Assembly (NCBI RefSeq): GCF_000733845.1
Contig: NZ_JPOI01000001.1
Location: 2,915,001 to 2,979,000, forward strand
DNA from: Geobacillus vulcani PSS1
Lineage (GTDB): Bacteria > Bacillota > Bacilli > Bacillales > Anoxybacillaceae
Length of the DNA stretch: 64,000 nucleotides
Reading direction: 5' to 3'
Below the pieces are notes generated by a model that saw only the letters and a list, made by a program, of their open reading frames with translations, was not told the origin of the DNA and ran no database searches. This document shows, in pieces, positions 34,436-44,003 of this stretch (position 1 is the first letter of the stretch; each line of letters opens with the position of its first letter). The position numbers and the translations under genes are program-made.

Positions 34436-35296
34436 CTATACCACCTCTCTTCCAAACAACCCTTGCGGTCGAACGATAAGAACCATCATCATGATGAGGA
34501 ACACGATCAACATAGACAAAGAGGGGAACCATACTTTTCCAAAGGTTTCAATCACTCCGACTGCAATCGCACCAATAAACGAGCCCTTCCATGACCCCAG
34601 TCCGCCAATGACGACGACAATAAGGGACGTGACAAGAATTTCATTGTCCATGCCCGTATACATGCCGATCAACGGCCCGCCCAATACGCCGCTTAATCCT
34701 GCCAGCGCCGCTCCAAAAGCAAACACTCCAGTAAACACAAGTCCAACATTAACACCAAGTGCGCTAACCATGGCACGGTCGTCCACACCCGCGCGGATAA
34801 TCGCTCCGATACGTGTTTTCGTTTCCAAGTACCATAGCAACCAAGCCAATAAACACCCAACCAAAACAACGAACAGCCGATACACCGGAAACTCCGTGCT
34901 TCCAATGGATAATGACCCACTCAACAAATCCGGTGTTGGAAGCGTATGCATTTCCGTGCCCCATATCCATTCAACAGTATCGGCAATGATAAAACTTAAC
35001 CCGAAGGTCAGCAACACTTGTTCAAGCTCTTTGCCATATACAGGCTTAATCAGCCATTTTTCCAGCACTAATCCCAATACAGCAGTCAGAAAAACAGCTA
35101 GAAGCAAAGAAATCCAAAAGCTTAGTTCATCATTGATAAACGTAAACGCAATATAAGCGCCAAGCATAAACAGCGTTCCGTGAGCAAGATTCACAACATT
35201 CATGACCCCAAGGATAATCGTCAAACCAGCGGCAATCATGAAATAGAGCATCCCATAGGCTACTCCTGTGAGCAACTGTGCTAGAATGGCAGACAC
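34436..35296 (-). CDS. livH: Liv-type ABC importer permease (LivH-like)
   Basis: A 286-residue permease with about eight spans. GMLYFMIAAGLTIILGVMNVVNLAHGTLFMLGAY at the N-terminus is the LivH signature and RAGVDDRAMVSALGVNVGLVF the ATPase-contact loop. The start is GTG after an AGGATGAGAG stretch. It pairs with the LivM-like protein. Confidence 0.9.
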   Translation of the reverse strand: MSAILAQLLTGVAYGMLYFMIAAGLTIILGVMNVVNLAHGTLFMLGAYIAFTFINDELSFWISLLLAVFLTAVLGLVLEKWLIKPVYGKELEQVLLTFGLSFIIADTVEWIWGTEMHTLPTPDLLSGSLSIGSTEFPVYRLFVVLVGCLLAWLLWYLETKTRIGAIIRAGVDDRAMVSALGVNVGLVFTGVFAFGAALAGLSGVLGGPLIGMYTGMDNEILVTSLIVVVIGGLGSWKGSFIGAIAVGVIETFGKVWFPSLSMLIVFLIMMMVLIVRPQGLFGREVV

Positions 35297-35349
35297 CTCT
35301 CATCCTACCTTTTTTTCTAAATTTTCAGTTCTAGTGCTAATTTTTTAGG

Positions 35350-35375
35350 AAGGAGGAGACGACCATCTCCTCCTT
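35350..35375. other. Intercistronic hairpin between binding protein and permease genes
   Basis: AAGGAGGAGA and TCTCCTCCTT form a perfect 10-bp stem with a 6-base loop, 10 bases beyond the livK-like stop. There is no U-run on either strand, so it is more likely an mRNA 3' stabiliser that lets the abundant binding protein be made in excess than a full terminator. Confidence 0.7.
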
Positions 35376-35384
35376 GCTGGTGAA

Positions 35385-36617
35385 TTAAAATGGTGAGTCC
35401 TCGGGCATCTTGACATTCTCTACGGTCTCCATGATTTGGGGAACGATGGCACCGTCTTTTAAAACATTTTTTGAAATATAGAAATTTTGAACTGGGTTAT
35501 GTGTTGCCGGATCGATCGTAATTTTACCACGCGGGCTATCGAGAGAAATGCCTTTCAAGACTTTAATCAAATCCTGAGAGTTTAAACTTCCAGCTTTATT
35601 TATCGCTTGATCAATCGCTGCCGCTGAGTCGTATCCTTGGACGGCAAAAATATTTGGCAATTTTCCATATTTCTCTTTATAAGCTTCAACAAATTGTTTA
35701 TTTTGTTCGTTGTCTAAGTACGGTGAATAGTTAATCCCAGCGATGATGCCTTCAGCCGCTTCCCCAGTAGGCTGAGTTAAAAGCTCATCCCCAAACTCCA
35801 GAGAACCTGTCAACGGAATCTTCCCTTTCAAACCAAATTCTTTATACTGAGTAATAAACCTAATGCCGTCGCTTCCAGTAAAGAACGCGTAAATGAAATC
35901 CGGTTTTTCCGCTGACGCCTGCTGAAGATACGGGGCGAAATCGTTCGTGTTCAACTTCGGATAAATTTCTTTCAAAACTTTTCCACCCGCTGCTTCAAAG
36001 GTAACCTTGAACGCCCGAAGCACTTCCTTCCCAGCTGGGTAGTCCGGAGCAAGGATAACGGCTTTTTTGCCGACTTGTTCTGCTAAATATTTCGCGGTGC
36101 TGCTACCGTTTTGCCAGTTCGAGAATGAGACACGGTAGACGTAATCGCTCTTTTTGCTCCACGAAAGATCATCACCAGCAGCGTTGGCATCGATTAGCAC
36201 TTTTTTGTCCTTTTCGACTTCATCACGCAAGGCATACGCAACCGCTGAAGAAATCGGTCCTACAAGGATATCAGCTTTTTCACCATGAACTAATTGCCGA
36301 TATTTACGCAAAGCCACCTGTGGGTTCGCTTCATCATCTTCCACCTTCATTTCAACCTTCTTTCCACCAAGCATCCCGTTATGCTGTTCTAAATACAGTT
36401 GAAAACCGTTGATGATCCCTTCGGATAGAGGAGCAAACGTACCGGTTTGCGAAAGAATAAAACCGATTTTGACCGATCCCCCTGAATCTCCTCCATTGCC
36501 CTTATCTGAACCGGATCCACTCGATGTGTTACTTTGCGCACATCCCGCCGTCATGAGCAAGGCGGCCATCACCATCATCCCCATTGCCCGTTTCCAAAAC
36601 CCTTTCGTTTTCCTCAT
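35385..36617 (-). CDS. livK: Substrate-binding lipoprotein of the Liv-type importer
   Basis: A 410-residue type I periplasmic-binding-fold protein. The signal peptide ends in the lipobox LMTAGC, with lipidated Cys26, then a Ser/Gly-rich linker (GSGSDKGNGGDSGGS) before VKIGFILSQTGTFA at about 50. Such proteins bind branched-chain amino acids, amides or aromatic acids (as HmgE/CouP-type proteins do). It leads an operon transcribed from a promoter with the 39-bp box found before the aromatic operons, so an aromatic acid is the probable ligand. AAGGAGG is upstream. Confidence 0.88.
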   Translation of the reverse strand: MRKTKGFWKRAMGMMVMAALLMTAGCAQSNTSSGSGSDKGNGGDSGGSVKIGFILSQTGTFAPLSEGIINGFQLYLEQHNGMLGGKKVEMKVEDDEANPQVALRKYRQLVHGEKADILVGPISSAVAYALRDEVEKDKKVLIDANAAGDDLSWSKKSDYVYRVSFSNWQNGSSTAKYLAEQVGKKAVILAPDYPAGKEVLRAFKVTFEAAGGKVLKEIYPKLNTNDFAPYLQQASAEKPDFIYAFFTGSDGIRFITQYKEFGLKGKIPLTGSLEFGDELLTQPTGEAAEGIIAGINYSPYLDNEQNKQFVEAYKEKYGKLPNIFAVQGYDSAAAIDQAINKAGSLNSQDLIKVLKGISLDSPRGKITIDPATHNPVQNFYISKNVLKDGAIVPQIMETVENVKMPEDSPF

Positions 36618-36767
36618 TCTTCTCGCCTCCTTTGGTTATTAAAGCGTTTTCATTTTTTGTAAAGTGAATCAATCACCAATCAAGAAAATGAAAACCCATC
36701 CCCAGCGCATGCCACGGAATATATTGTAAATATTTAAAAGATTACAACTATTATATTAATGCAAAAG

Positions 36768-36806
36768 TTGTTGCGTATGAAAGCGCTGTACTCCTCTATA
36801 TGAAAC
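36768..36806 (-). promoter_or_regulatory. 39-bp bipartite box, copy 3 (Liv-type importer)
   Basis: Left half TTGTTGCGTATGAAA, right half CTCCTCTATATGAAAC, in the same frame as the other copies. A perfect TATAAT is on the minus strand at 36740-36745. About 150 bases upstream of the livK-like start. Confidence 0.75.
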
Positions 36807-36854
36807 AAAACTAAAAGCAATGTTTTTTCAGCAGGAAACCAAATGAAACAACTT

Positions 36855-37709
36855 TCACGAGTGCTGTGCAGTCTGTTGCGGAACGTACAACGTCTTGTAT
36901 TGGACAGGGGCAGGTTCGAACGTCATTACCACATTCCCACTGCCGGATGATTGGCCATACCCATAATAACGGCTGTGATAGTTTTCTTGAATGACACCAA
37001 GCAAGGCGGCCAAGTGGCGGCCTCCGGATTCAACACCGGCTGCTCGCGCGTATTGCGGAAGCATGTTCCAAGCGGCTCGCACACGATTGTTTTGTAAATA
37101 TTGCAAAAATTCTCGGTCCAACGCCTGCTCGGCCAATGTCGGTAGCGCCTCGGGTCGCCGAACGAGGTTATGCGCTAACGCACCGCTACATACAAACATC
37201 GTCTTTTTCTTGCTTTCACGCAACACTTTGCCGATCACTTGTCCCCACGTATACGTTTCTTCCAAGTTGGCTGCCCACGTCACCGATAGACTAATAACAG
37301 CGATATCCTCATTTGGCACTAAGTAGCGAAGAGGAACGACCGTCCCGTAATCCCAAATGTAGGTTGGATCGTTGACTTCAACGACCCGAAGCCCTGCTTC
37401 TTTCCCCACCTTCACAAGTTGTTTACCAAGCTCTTCATCCCCTGGATAATCGTAAGGGACATCAGCAATCAAATCCGGACATTCTACAGCGGTCAATATC
37501 CCCTTATGTCTTGGGGTGGCATCAACGAAATGGTCGAAACTTGACATCCAATGGCACGAGATCAAAACAAGGGTATCCGGTTTGACTTGCTCGACGATTT
37601 TCGCCACTTCGTGCATTCCTTTGACGAGTTCATGTTGAAACTCAGGAGTGCGATCCTCAAAACACATTCGCGGCGTATGCGGAACAAGCATGGCTAACTC
37701 CAAACTCAT
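36855..37709 (-). CDS. Class III (LigB-type) extradiol dioxygenase, likely protocatechuate 2,3-dioxygenase
   Basis: A 284-residue LigB-superfamily Fe(II) ring-cleavage enzyme. Expected ligands are H11 in LVPHTPRM, H53 in ISCHWMSS and E227 in GVESGGRH; H180 in SGALAH fits the acid/base histidine. Usual meta operons of this gene order use a class I enzyme at this place; a class III enzyme fits protocatechuate 2,3-dioxygenase (PraA) of Paenibacillus, and the divergent ACMSD-type decarboxylase supports this. 3,4-dihydroxyphenylacetate dioxygenase is the alternative. It ends the module D operon. The ATG at 37709 has AGAGGAGG upstream. Confidence 0.8.
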   Translation of the reverse strand: MSLELAMLVPHTPRMCFEDRTPEFQHELVKGMHEVAKIVEQVKPDTLVLISCHWMSSFDHFVDATPRHKGILTAVECPDLIADVPYDYPGDEELGKQLVKVGKEAGLRVVEVNDPTYIWDYGTVVPLRYLVPNEDIAVISLSVTWAANLEETYTWGQVIGKVLRESKKKTMFVCSGALAHNLVRRPEALPTLAEQALDREFLQYLQNNRVRAAWNMLPQYARAAGVESGGRHLAALLGVIQENYHSRYYGYGQSSGSGNVVMTFEPAPVQYKTLYVPQQTAQHS

Positions 37710-37734
37710 CGTGATTTTTCCTCCTCTTCCATTT

Positions 37735-37923
37735 TCATTGTTTATCGGACATTGGGATACCGGCGACACCCCAATGAGATTTTGGCACTTCTGACACGAT
37801 GACCCGCACGTTTTCCTTTGGCGAGCCTAAAACAGTGCTGATTGTATCAGTTACTTCGCGAATGACTCCTTGAATCTTTTCTTCCGGCCTTCCTTCGAGC
37901 AAATAGATATGAACAATCGGCAT
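37735..37923 (-). CDS. dmpI: 4-oxalocrotonate tautomerase
   Basis: A 62-codon tautomerase. Processing of the Met exposes catalytic Pro1 (MPIVHIYLLEGR), and the arginines in EGR (11) and VRV (39) match the substrate-binding arginines of 4-oxalocrotonate tautomerase. The start must be ATG 37923 to provide Pro1; an upstream ATG would abolish activity. It isomerises 2-hydroxymuconate to 2-oxohex-3-enedioate in the meta pathway, between the dehydrogenase and decarboxylase steps. Three extra C-terminal residues compared with classic 62-residue mature forms are not evident. Confidence 0.92.
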   Translation of the reverse strand: MPIVHIYLLEGRPEEKIQGVIREVTDTISTVLGSPKENVRVIVSEVPKSHWGVAGIPMSDKQ

Positions 37924-37939
37924 GCGGATCATCCTTTCC

Positions 37940-38725
37940 TTAATCTGTCGCTCGGAACGAAACCGTTCCTAATTGATCGAACTGGGCAAACACGACATCC
38001 CCTGCCACAAAGCGGACAGCTTCCGTCATCGCTCCAGCTAAAATGATTTCCCCAGCTTTCAGTCCTTCCCCTTTTCTGGACAGCATGTTAGCCAGCATGG
38101 CAATCGCGTTAGCTGGATGCCCCAACACCGCCGCACCAGCACCGAACGCCTTTCCTTCACCATTGATTGATAAACTCACTCCAAGCAAGTCGAGTTCAAG
38201 GGCGCTTGGAGAAACAAGGCGGCTTCCGAATACGACTCGGGATGAGGAAGCGTTGTCGGCAATCACATCCATCAGCGTAAATTGAAAGTTAGTATAGCGG
38301 CTATCAATAATTTCTAAAACCGGGATGATATACTGCGTTGCCTCTAAAATGTCTGCCGCGTCAATATTCGGCCCTTTAACATCTTCTTTTAAAATGAAGG
38401 CGATTTCCGCTTCCACCTTCGGATGGATCAGCTCATTCATGGCCACCGTCCCCCCGTTAGAGACGACCATATAATCGAACACATATCCGTAGATCGGCTC
38501 GTTCACCCCCATTTGCGCCATTTTCGCGGCGCTCGTCAATCCCATTTTTGGGCCGATGATGCGATAGCCGTTCTCCCGTTTCATCGCCACGAGCCGCTCT
38601 TGAACAGCATACGCCTCCTCAACCGTCATGTTTGGATATTGAACAGTTAGGCGAACAATTTCTCTCTTCTCATATTCAGCATTCAGAAGCTCCACAGCGA
38701 GTTTTCCATAGTCAAGAGAGGTCAT
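37940..38725 (-). CDS. dmpH: 4-oxalocrotonate decarboxylase
   Basis: A 261-residue FAH-like enzyme. It matches the decarboxylase rather than its hydratase paralogue by [21 protein letters not shown] and [34 protein letters not shown] holds the metal ligands. It removes CO2 from 4-oxalocrotonate, working as a complex with the hydratase encoded at 40667. ATG 38725 overlaps the aldolase stop (ATGA). The gene order C-E-F-G-H-I is exactly that of dmp/xyl operons, which independently assigns it. Confidence 0.9.
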   Translation of the reverse strand: MTSLDYGKLAVELLNAEYEKREIVRLTVQYPNMTVEEAYAVQERLVAMKRENGYRIIGPKMGLTSAAKMAQMGVNEPIYGYVFDYMVVSNGGTVAMNELIHPKVEAEIAFILKEDVKGPNIDAADILEATQYIIPVLEIIDSRYTNFQFTLMDVIADNASSSRVVFGSRLVSPSALELDLLGVSLSINGEGKAFGAGAAVLGHPANAIAMLANMLSRKGEGLKAGEIILAGAMTEAVRFVAGDVVFAQFDQLGTVSFRATD

Positions 38726-39753
38726 CGCCACTCTCCCTCCCCGACAGTAGCCTTTTGGCGTGCCATTTCAGCAGCGACATCGACAATCATATCTTCTTGA
38801 CCGCCAACAACCTTTCGACGGCCAAGTTCGATTAAAATATCGCGGACATCGATGCCAAACATTCGAGCGGCCCGTTGCGCGTGAAGAAGGAAGCTTGAAT
38901 AAACCCCCGCATATCCGAGAGTCAAACTGTCGCGCGTAATCTCCTGAGCTTTTGGCAAGATCGGTGCCACAAGCTGCTCGGCCAAATCCATCATTTTATA
39001 CAAATCAATGCCGGTCGGAATGCCCATCCGATCCAACACCGCAACAAGCACTTCCGTCTGCGTGTTCCCAGCGCCAGCCCCTAAACAGCGAACACTGCCG
39101 TCAACGCGCGTCGCTCCTTCCTCGATCGCGGCTAATGTATTGGCCATCGCCAATGACAAATTGTTATGAGCGTGGAAACCAACCTCAATTCCAAGACTTT
39201 CCCTTAATGCACGAACGCGCTCTTTCACTTCATGCGGCAAGAGGGCGCCGGCTGAATCTACGACATAGACGACATCCGCTCCGTAGCTTTCCATAAGCTG
39301 CGCTTGATGGACAAGCACCTCCACAGGCGCCATATGCGACATCATTAAAAACCCGGCTGTTTCCATTCCAAGCTCCTTCGCTGCGGAAATATGTTGGGCT
39401 GAAATATCTGCCTCGGTCACATGAGTGGCGACGCGTACCATTTTCGCTCCTAAGCGAGCGGCCTGTTTCAATTCCTTAACCGTTCCGATGCCAGGAAGAA
39501 GAAGCACTGCAATTTTGGCCTGCCGACAAACTGCCACAGCTGTTTCAATCAGTGCAAATTCATCGGTACGCGACAATCCATACTGCAGCGAAGACCCGCC
39601 CAAACCATCTCCGTGCGATACTTCAATATACGGAACGTTCGCTTCATCGAGCGCTTTGGCGATCATGGCCACTTGCTCCGTTGTATATTGGTGGGCGATG
39701 GCGTGGCTGCCGTCACGCAATGCCACTTCTGTAATCGTAATTGCTCGCTTCAT
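38722..39753 (-). CDS. dmpG: 4-hydroxy-2-oxovalerate aldolase
   Basis: A 343-residue TIM-barrel class II aldolase of the HMGL-like family. [16 protein letters not shown] at the N-terminus carries the metal-binding aspartate (14) and catalytic histidine (21); [23 protein letters not shown] holds the other metal histidines. It splits 4-hydroxy-2-oxopentanoate into pyruvate and acetaldehyde. It forms a channelling complex with the acetaldehyde dehydrogenase, whose gene overlaps it by ATGA. Confidence 0.95.
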   Translation of the reverse strand: MKRAITITEVALRDGSHAIAHQYTTEQVAMIAKALDEANVPYIEVSHGDGLGGSSLQYGLSRTDEFALIETAVAVCRQAKIAVLLLPGIGTVKELKQAARLGAKMVRVATHVTEADISAQHISAAKELGMETAGFLMMSHMAPVEVLVHQAQLMESYGADVVYVVDSAGALLPHEVKERVRALRESLGIEVGFHAHNNLSLAMANTLAAIEEGATRVDGSVRCLGAGAGNTQTEVLVAVLDRMGIPTGIDLYKMMDLAEQLVAPILPKAQEITRDSLTLGYAGVYSSFLLHAQRAARMFGIDVRDILIELGRRKVVGGQEDMIVDVAAEMARQKATVGEGEWR

Positions 39754-40649
39754 CGTTTTCCCTCCTCAGCCAACAACTTCGACAGTCGATGTTTCGCGAC
39801 TTCTTCCGCCACTTTCACCGCAGCGGCAGTCATAATATCCAAGTTTCCGGCATACTTCGGTAAATAATCGCCCGCTCCTTCGACTTCAATCATCACCGTC
39901 ACCTTATTCCCTTCAATGATCGGACTTGTGCGCAACCGATAGCCGGGAACGTACGAACGAATGGTTTCTACCATTTCCTCGATCGAATCGCAAATTTCGC
40001 GCGCCGCTGCTTTATTTCCTTCCACAAGTGCATAAATCGTATTTCTCATCAAAATGGGTGGCTCAGCCGGGTTGAGAATAATGATGGCTTTTCCGCGCTT
40101 TGCCCCACCGATTTTTTCAAGCCCTCGAGCAGTCGTTGCTGTAAATTCATCAATGTTCGCTCTTGTCCCTGGCCCTGCGCTTTTGCTTGAAATCGTCGCG
40201 ACAATTTCAGCGTAAGCGACCGGTTGGACGCGTCCAATGGCATGAACGATCGGAATCGTCGCCTGTCCACCACATGTGATGAAGTTAATGTTGGTTTCTT
40301 CTAAATGGTCCGTTATATTAACAGGCGGCACAACAAACGGTCCAACGGCCGCCGGCGTCAAATCAAAGACGACCCTCCCGATCCGCTTCAACAGCTTTGC
40401 ATGACGGATGTGCGCTTTCGCCGACGTCGCATCAAAGACGAAATCCGCCCATTCCGGGTGTTCTAAAAACGTTTGAATGCCGCTGTCAATGACGCGATAC
40501 CCTTTCTCCCGCGCCAGACGCAACCCTTCCGACTGCGGATCGATCCCAATTACTGTCGTCAACCGCAACACATCCGAACGCTCAAGCTTCAACATCAAGT
40601 CAGTTCCGATATTTCCAGAACCAAGAATCGCTACATTGATCTTCTCCAC
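39750..40649 (-). CDS. dmpF: Acetaldehyde dehydrogenase, acylating
   Basis: A 299-residue enzyme. The Rossmann loop GSGNIG is at 10-15 and the catalytic C126 in [14 protein letters not shown]. It oxidises acetaldehyde from the partner aldolase to acetyl-CoA with NAD+ and CoA. Standard length and standard neighbours. Confidence 0.95.
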   Translation of the reverse strand: MEKINVAILGSGNIGTDLMLKLERSDVLRLTTVIGIDPQSEGLRLAREKGYRVIDSGIQTFLEHPEWADFVFDATSAKAHIRHAKLLKRIGRVVFDLTPAAVGPFVVPPVNITDHLEETNINFITCGGQATIPIVHAIGRVQPVAYAEIVATISSKSAGPGTRANIDEFTATTARGLEKIGGAKRGKAIIILNPAEPPILMRNTIYALVEGNKAAAREICDSIEEMVETIRSYVPGYRLRTSPIIEGNKVTVMIEVEGAGDYLPKYAGNLDIMTAAAVKVAEEVAKHRLSKLLAEEGKR

Positions 40650-40666
40650 AGTCTCTCCTCCCTTAC

Positions 40667-41449
40667 TTATGGCGCAAACTCGACCCGCACTTCCCCCAAA
40701 TGGGCGAAGCGAGCGAAAAACACATCGCCGGGCTCGACGCTCACCGCTGCCGACAAAGCGCCGGATAAAATCACTTCCCCTGCTTTCAACTCTTTTCCAT
40801 ATTCATGGAGCTTGTTTGCCAGCCAAGCGACACAAAGCGCAGGATGTCCGAGCGCTGCGGCCCCAACGCCCGTATTGGCCAACTTCCCGTTTCGATAAAG
40901 AGCCATGCCGATTTGCGCAATATCAACGGCATGAACAGGCAACCGTTTTTCCCCCAAAACATAAAGTCCCGATGAAGCGTTATCGGCGATTGTATCCTCA
41001 AGACAGATATTCCAATCGGCAATGCGGCTGTCAACGATCTCCAGCGCCGGGACGATATAATCCGTCGCCAGTAGCACATCAATGACAGTCACGCGCGGGC
41101 CAACTAAGTCACGTTTTAAGACAAACGCAATTTCCGCTTCCATCTTTGGCTGCAACACTTGCTCCCACGAAACAACCCCACCGTTTTCCACCGCCATATC
41201 ATCAAGCAAATGGCCATAATCCGGCTGGTCAACCCTCAACAACTGCTGCATCGCCTTAGAGGTCAATCCGATTTTCTTGCCGACAATCTGACGCCCTTCC
41301 TTTACTTTTTGTTCAATTGTCCTTAATTGAATTTGATAGGCGTCATACACGGTTAGCGCCGAATCGAGTGTCGTCAAGGGAGAGAGAGGACGTCTCTCCC
41401 TCTCAGCAGCCAGCAGTAACTTGGCATAATCGTTCCACTTCTTCACCAT
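40667..41449 (-). CDS. dmpE: 2-oxopent-4-enoate hydratase
   Basis: A 260-residue paralogue of the decarboxylase, of the MhpD/XylJ kind. It is told apart by [27 protein letters not shown], where the decarboxylase has KMAQMGV. Metal ligands are in [10 protein letters not shown]. It adds water to 2-oxopent-4-enoate to give 4-hydroxy-2-oxovalerate. Several starts are possible (41455, 41452, 41449, 41446); the third fits GGAGGTG best. Confidence 0.9.
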   Translation of the reverse strand: MVKKWNDYAKLLLAAERERRPLSPLTTLDSALTVYDAYQIQLRTIEQKVKEGRQIVGKKIGLTSKAMQQLLRVDQPDYGHLLDDMAVENGGVVSWEQVLQPKMEAEIAFVLKRDLVGPRVTVIDVLLATDYIVPALEIVDSRIADWNICLEDTIADNASSGLYVLGEKRLPVHAVDIAQIGMALYRNGKLANTGVGAAALGHPALCVAWLANKLHEYGKELKAGEVILSGALSAAVSVEPGDVFFARFAHLGEVRVEFAP

Positions 41450-41473
41450 CATCACCTCCTTCGGTCATCGCGG

Positions 41474-42949
41474 CTAAAGCTTAATGCAAATATTCGTCAA
41501 CTCTGTATAAAACTCAAAGCTATGCATGCCTCCTTCACGCCCAATGCCGCTTTGTTTCATGCCACCAAACGGTGTGCGCAAATCCCGCAAAAACCATGTA
41601 TTTACCCAAACGATTCCGGCTTCAATACGCGCCGCCACCCGGTGAGCCCGACGCAAATCGTTCGTCCAAATCGTCGCGCTCAATCCATAGTGGGTGTCGT
41701 TCGCTTGGGCGATCACCTCCTCTTCTTCGTCAAACGGCATGACCGTCACCACCGGGCCGAACACTTCTTCCCGGATGATGCGGCAATTTCGGTTGACACC
41801 GACAATAATGGTCGGTTCAAGGTAATATCCTTGAGCCAGGCCATCCGGTCGCTTACCTCCTGTTAGAATACGACCACCTTCCTCCTTTGCTAGCTCGATG
41901 TAGCTCATCACCCGTTCGTAATGCTCTTCGCTGATGAGTGCGCCGACATTGGTTTTCGGGTCAAACGGATCGCCGACAACAAGTTCTCTCGTTTTCGCTA
42001 CAAATTTTTGCAAAAATTGTTCATAAACCGGCCGTTCTACATAAATTCTTGATCCGCAGAGACACACTTCTCCTTGGTTCATAAAACTCGATTTCAACGT
42101 TGTCTCGATCGCTTCGTCCAAATCTGCATCGGCGAAAATGATGTTCGGATTTTTCCCCCCCAACTCGTAAGACAGCTTTTTTAACGATTTCGCCGCTGCC
42201 GCCATAATGACTTTCCCTGTTGTTGTCTCTCCGGTGAACGTAATAGCGTCAACATCCGGATGCTCGCTCAACGCAGCCCCTGCTGAGTTCGGGCCAAATC
42301 CATGGACAACATTCACCACGCCATCCGGCACCCCGGCTTCTTTGCAAATTTCTGCCAATACAGTTGCAGTGAGCGGCGTCCATTCCGCCGGCTTGATGAC
42401 GGCTGTATTACCAGCGGCCAAACACGGGGCGAGCTTCCATGTCAACAACAGCAATGGCAAATTCCACGGATTGATCAACCCGACGACCCCAACAGGCCGA
42501 CGGATCGAATAGTTGATAGCTACCTCATCGGTTTGATACGCTTCCGTGCCAACCGAACGCAAGTAGTCGGCGAAAAAATGGAAATTATACGCTGCACGCG
42601 GAATATCCAACGTGAGGGAGAGCGAATATGGCTTTCCCGTATCAAGCGACTCGAGGCGAGCCAATTCCTCTTTGCGCTCTAAAATGAGATCACCGATACG
42701 CCGCAAAACTGCGATCCGCTCCCCTGTCGTCATCCGCTTCCATGGACCATCCAACGCTCTTCTTGCAGCGGCTACGGCCAAGTCAATCTCTTCTTTTCCT
42801 CCTTCACAGACAGTGCCGATCACTTCCCCCGTAGCGGGATTGATATTTGGAAACACCTTTCCGCTTTTTGAAGGCAAAAACCTCCCATTGATGAAATGTT
42901 GACAGTCAAACGCTTTCACTTTCTCACTGATCATTGCTTCTGTTTGCAT
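41474..42949 (-). CDS. dmpC: 2-hydroxymuconic semialdehyde dehydrogenase
   Basis: A 491-residue aldehyde dehydrogenase. The general base is in SYELGGKNPNI and the catalytic cysteine in FMNQGEVCLCGSRIYV. The motif GEVCLCGSR is characteristic of the XylG/DmpC/PraC subgroup. It oxidises 2-hydroxymuconate semialdehyde to 2-hydroxymuconate. It is the first gene of the module D operon with GGGAGGAG upstream and is transcribed away from iclR 3 through a region holding a 39-bp box. Confidence 0.92.
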   Translation of the reverse strand: MQTEAMISEKVKAFDCQHFINGRFLPSKSGKVFPNINPATGEVIGTVCEGGKEEIDLAVAAARRALDGPWKRMTTGERIAVLRRIGDLILERKEELARLESLDTGKPYSLSLTLDIPRAAYNFHFFADYLRSVGTEAYQTDEVAINYSIRRPVGVVGLINPWNLPLLLLTWKLAPCLAAGNTAVIKPAEWTPLTATVLAEICKEAGVPDGVVNVVHGFGPNSAGAALSEHPDVDAITFTGETTTGKVIMAAAAKSLKKLSYELGGKNPNIIFADADLDEAIETTLKSSFMNQGEVCLCGSRIYVERPVYEQFLQKFVAKTRELVVGDPFDPKTNVGALISEEHYERVMSYIELAKEEGGRILTGGKRPDGLAQGYYLEPTIIVGVNRNCRIIREEVFGPVVTVMPFDEEEEVIAQANDTHYGLSATIWTNDLRRAHRVAARIEAGIVWVNTWFLRDLRTPFGGMKQSGIGREGGMHSFEFYTELTNICIKL

Positions 42950-43024
42950 TCAATGTCTCCTCCCTTGTCAGAAAGCATCGAAATCAAAGAATTTAGAATC
43001 TTTTGTCCCCATCATAATGATTTG

Positions 43025-43063
43025 TTGTACCGTATACAACACTAATGTTCTTTTATATGAAAC
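43025..43063 (-). promoter_or_regulatory. 39-bp bipartite box, copy 4 (meta-cleavage operon)
   Basis: Left half TTGTACCGTATACAA, itself an inverted repeat, right half TTCTTTTATATGAAAC, same geometry as the other three. A TATGAT -10-like hexamer for the dehydrogenase gene is on the minus strand at 43011-43016. Confidence 0.78.
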
Positions 43064-43122
43064 AATAAAAAATTTTTTATTTTTATTCTTTGTGATATTT
43101 TCAAAAATCATGTTCCCTATGT

Positions 43123-43157
43123 TATGATATAAGAAATATTGTTCTTTTATATGAAAC
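43123..43157 (+). promoter_or_regulatory. iclR 3 promoter with single half-box
   Basis: TATGAT at 43123-43128 is a -10 for the plus strand. TTCTTTTATATGAAAC at 43142-43157 is identical over 16 bases to the right half of box 4 and lies at the expected transcript start, directly before the AAAGGAG site, as expected for autorepression. Confidence 0.65.
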
Positions 43158-43178
43158 TCTAAAAAGGAGCTGCATTCG

Positions 43179-43982
43179 ATGGCACGCAATACAGAAGACT
43201 ACTTGCTTTCATCCGTCAAAAACGCTCTCCGCATTTTGCGTAGCTTCTCACTGGATGAACCGGAGAAAAAAGTGACCGAATTAGCCTCTTCCCTTGGATT
43301 ATCAAAAAGCACTGTCAGTCGTCTTCTTCACACATTAGCCAGCGAAGGATTCGTCACGAAAGATCCGGAAACGCAAAAATATCGGCTTGGCTTGACCATT
43401 TTGCAACTAAACACGGTGCTGACATCCCATTTAGAAATCAACCGAGAAGCGCAACCAATACTGGAAAGGTTGGTCGACGACTTGCGGGAAACAGCGCATC
43501 TTGCCATGCTTGATGACCAGAGTGTGATTTACATTCACCGAGTGGAAAGCCGGCAACCTGTTCAAGCTCTTTCACACATTGGTCGAAGAAACCCTCTCCA
43601 TTGCACCAGCTCAGGCAAAGTGCTGCTCGCTCATCAAAAAGATGAGGATATTGAAGCATACATCGAGCAAGGATTGACGCAGTTTACGCTGAATACGATG
43701 ACCGACCCCCACGTGCTGCGCGAGGCATTGTATGCCATTCGCCGCCAAGGTTACGCCGTTAGTATCGAGGAACTCCGTGAAGGGGTCGCTTCCATCGCAG
43801 CGCCGATCCGCGACTACACCGGAAAAGTCTCCTACGCACTCAGCGTGATCGGGCCGATTCACCGTTTTCATCCATACGATCCTACGGTCATCGCCAAAGT
43901 AAAACGCGCAGCAAGTGAGATTTCGGAAAAAATCGGCTATTGGCCGTCGTCACCGCCAACGAAACAGCCGACGATACCATGA
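43179..43982 (+). CDS. IclR-family regulator 3 (aromatic catabolism)
   Basis: A 267-residue IclR-type protein closely resembling regulators 1 and 2. Its HTH is VTELASSLGLSKSTVSRLLHTLASEGFV (34-61), and the effector domain has QPVQALSHIGRRNPLHCTSSGK and GYAVSIEELREGVASIAAPI. It is divergent from the meta-cleavage operon and transcribed with the amidohydrolase 21 bases downstream. The high similarity of the three regulators and of the boxes next to them suggests overlapping or shared operator recognition. Confidence 0.9.
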   Translation: MARNTEDYLLSSVKNALRILRSFSLDEPEKKVTELASSLGLSKSTVSRLLHTLASEGFVTKDPETQKYRLGLTILQLNTVLTSHLEINREAQPILERLVDDLRETAHLAMLDDQSVIYIHRVESRQPVQALSHIGRRNPLHCTSSGKVLLAHQKDEDIEAYIEQGLTQFTLNTMTDPHVLREALYAIRRQGYAVSIEELREGVASIAAPIRDYTGKVSYALSVIGPIHRFHPYDPTVIAKVKRAASEISEKIGYWPSSPPTKQPTIP

Positions 43983-44003
43983 TGTAGAAAGGAGAAGAAA
44001 ACG

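Noticed and set aside
36855..37709. Assignment as 3,4-dihydroxyphenylacetate 2,3-dioxygenase
   Set aside because: No homoprotocatechuate downstream genes (hpaE, hpaF, hpaG) are present; the partner genes fit the protocatechuate 2,3 pathway better.
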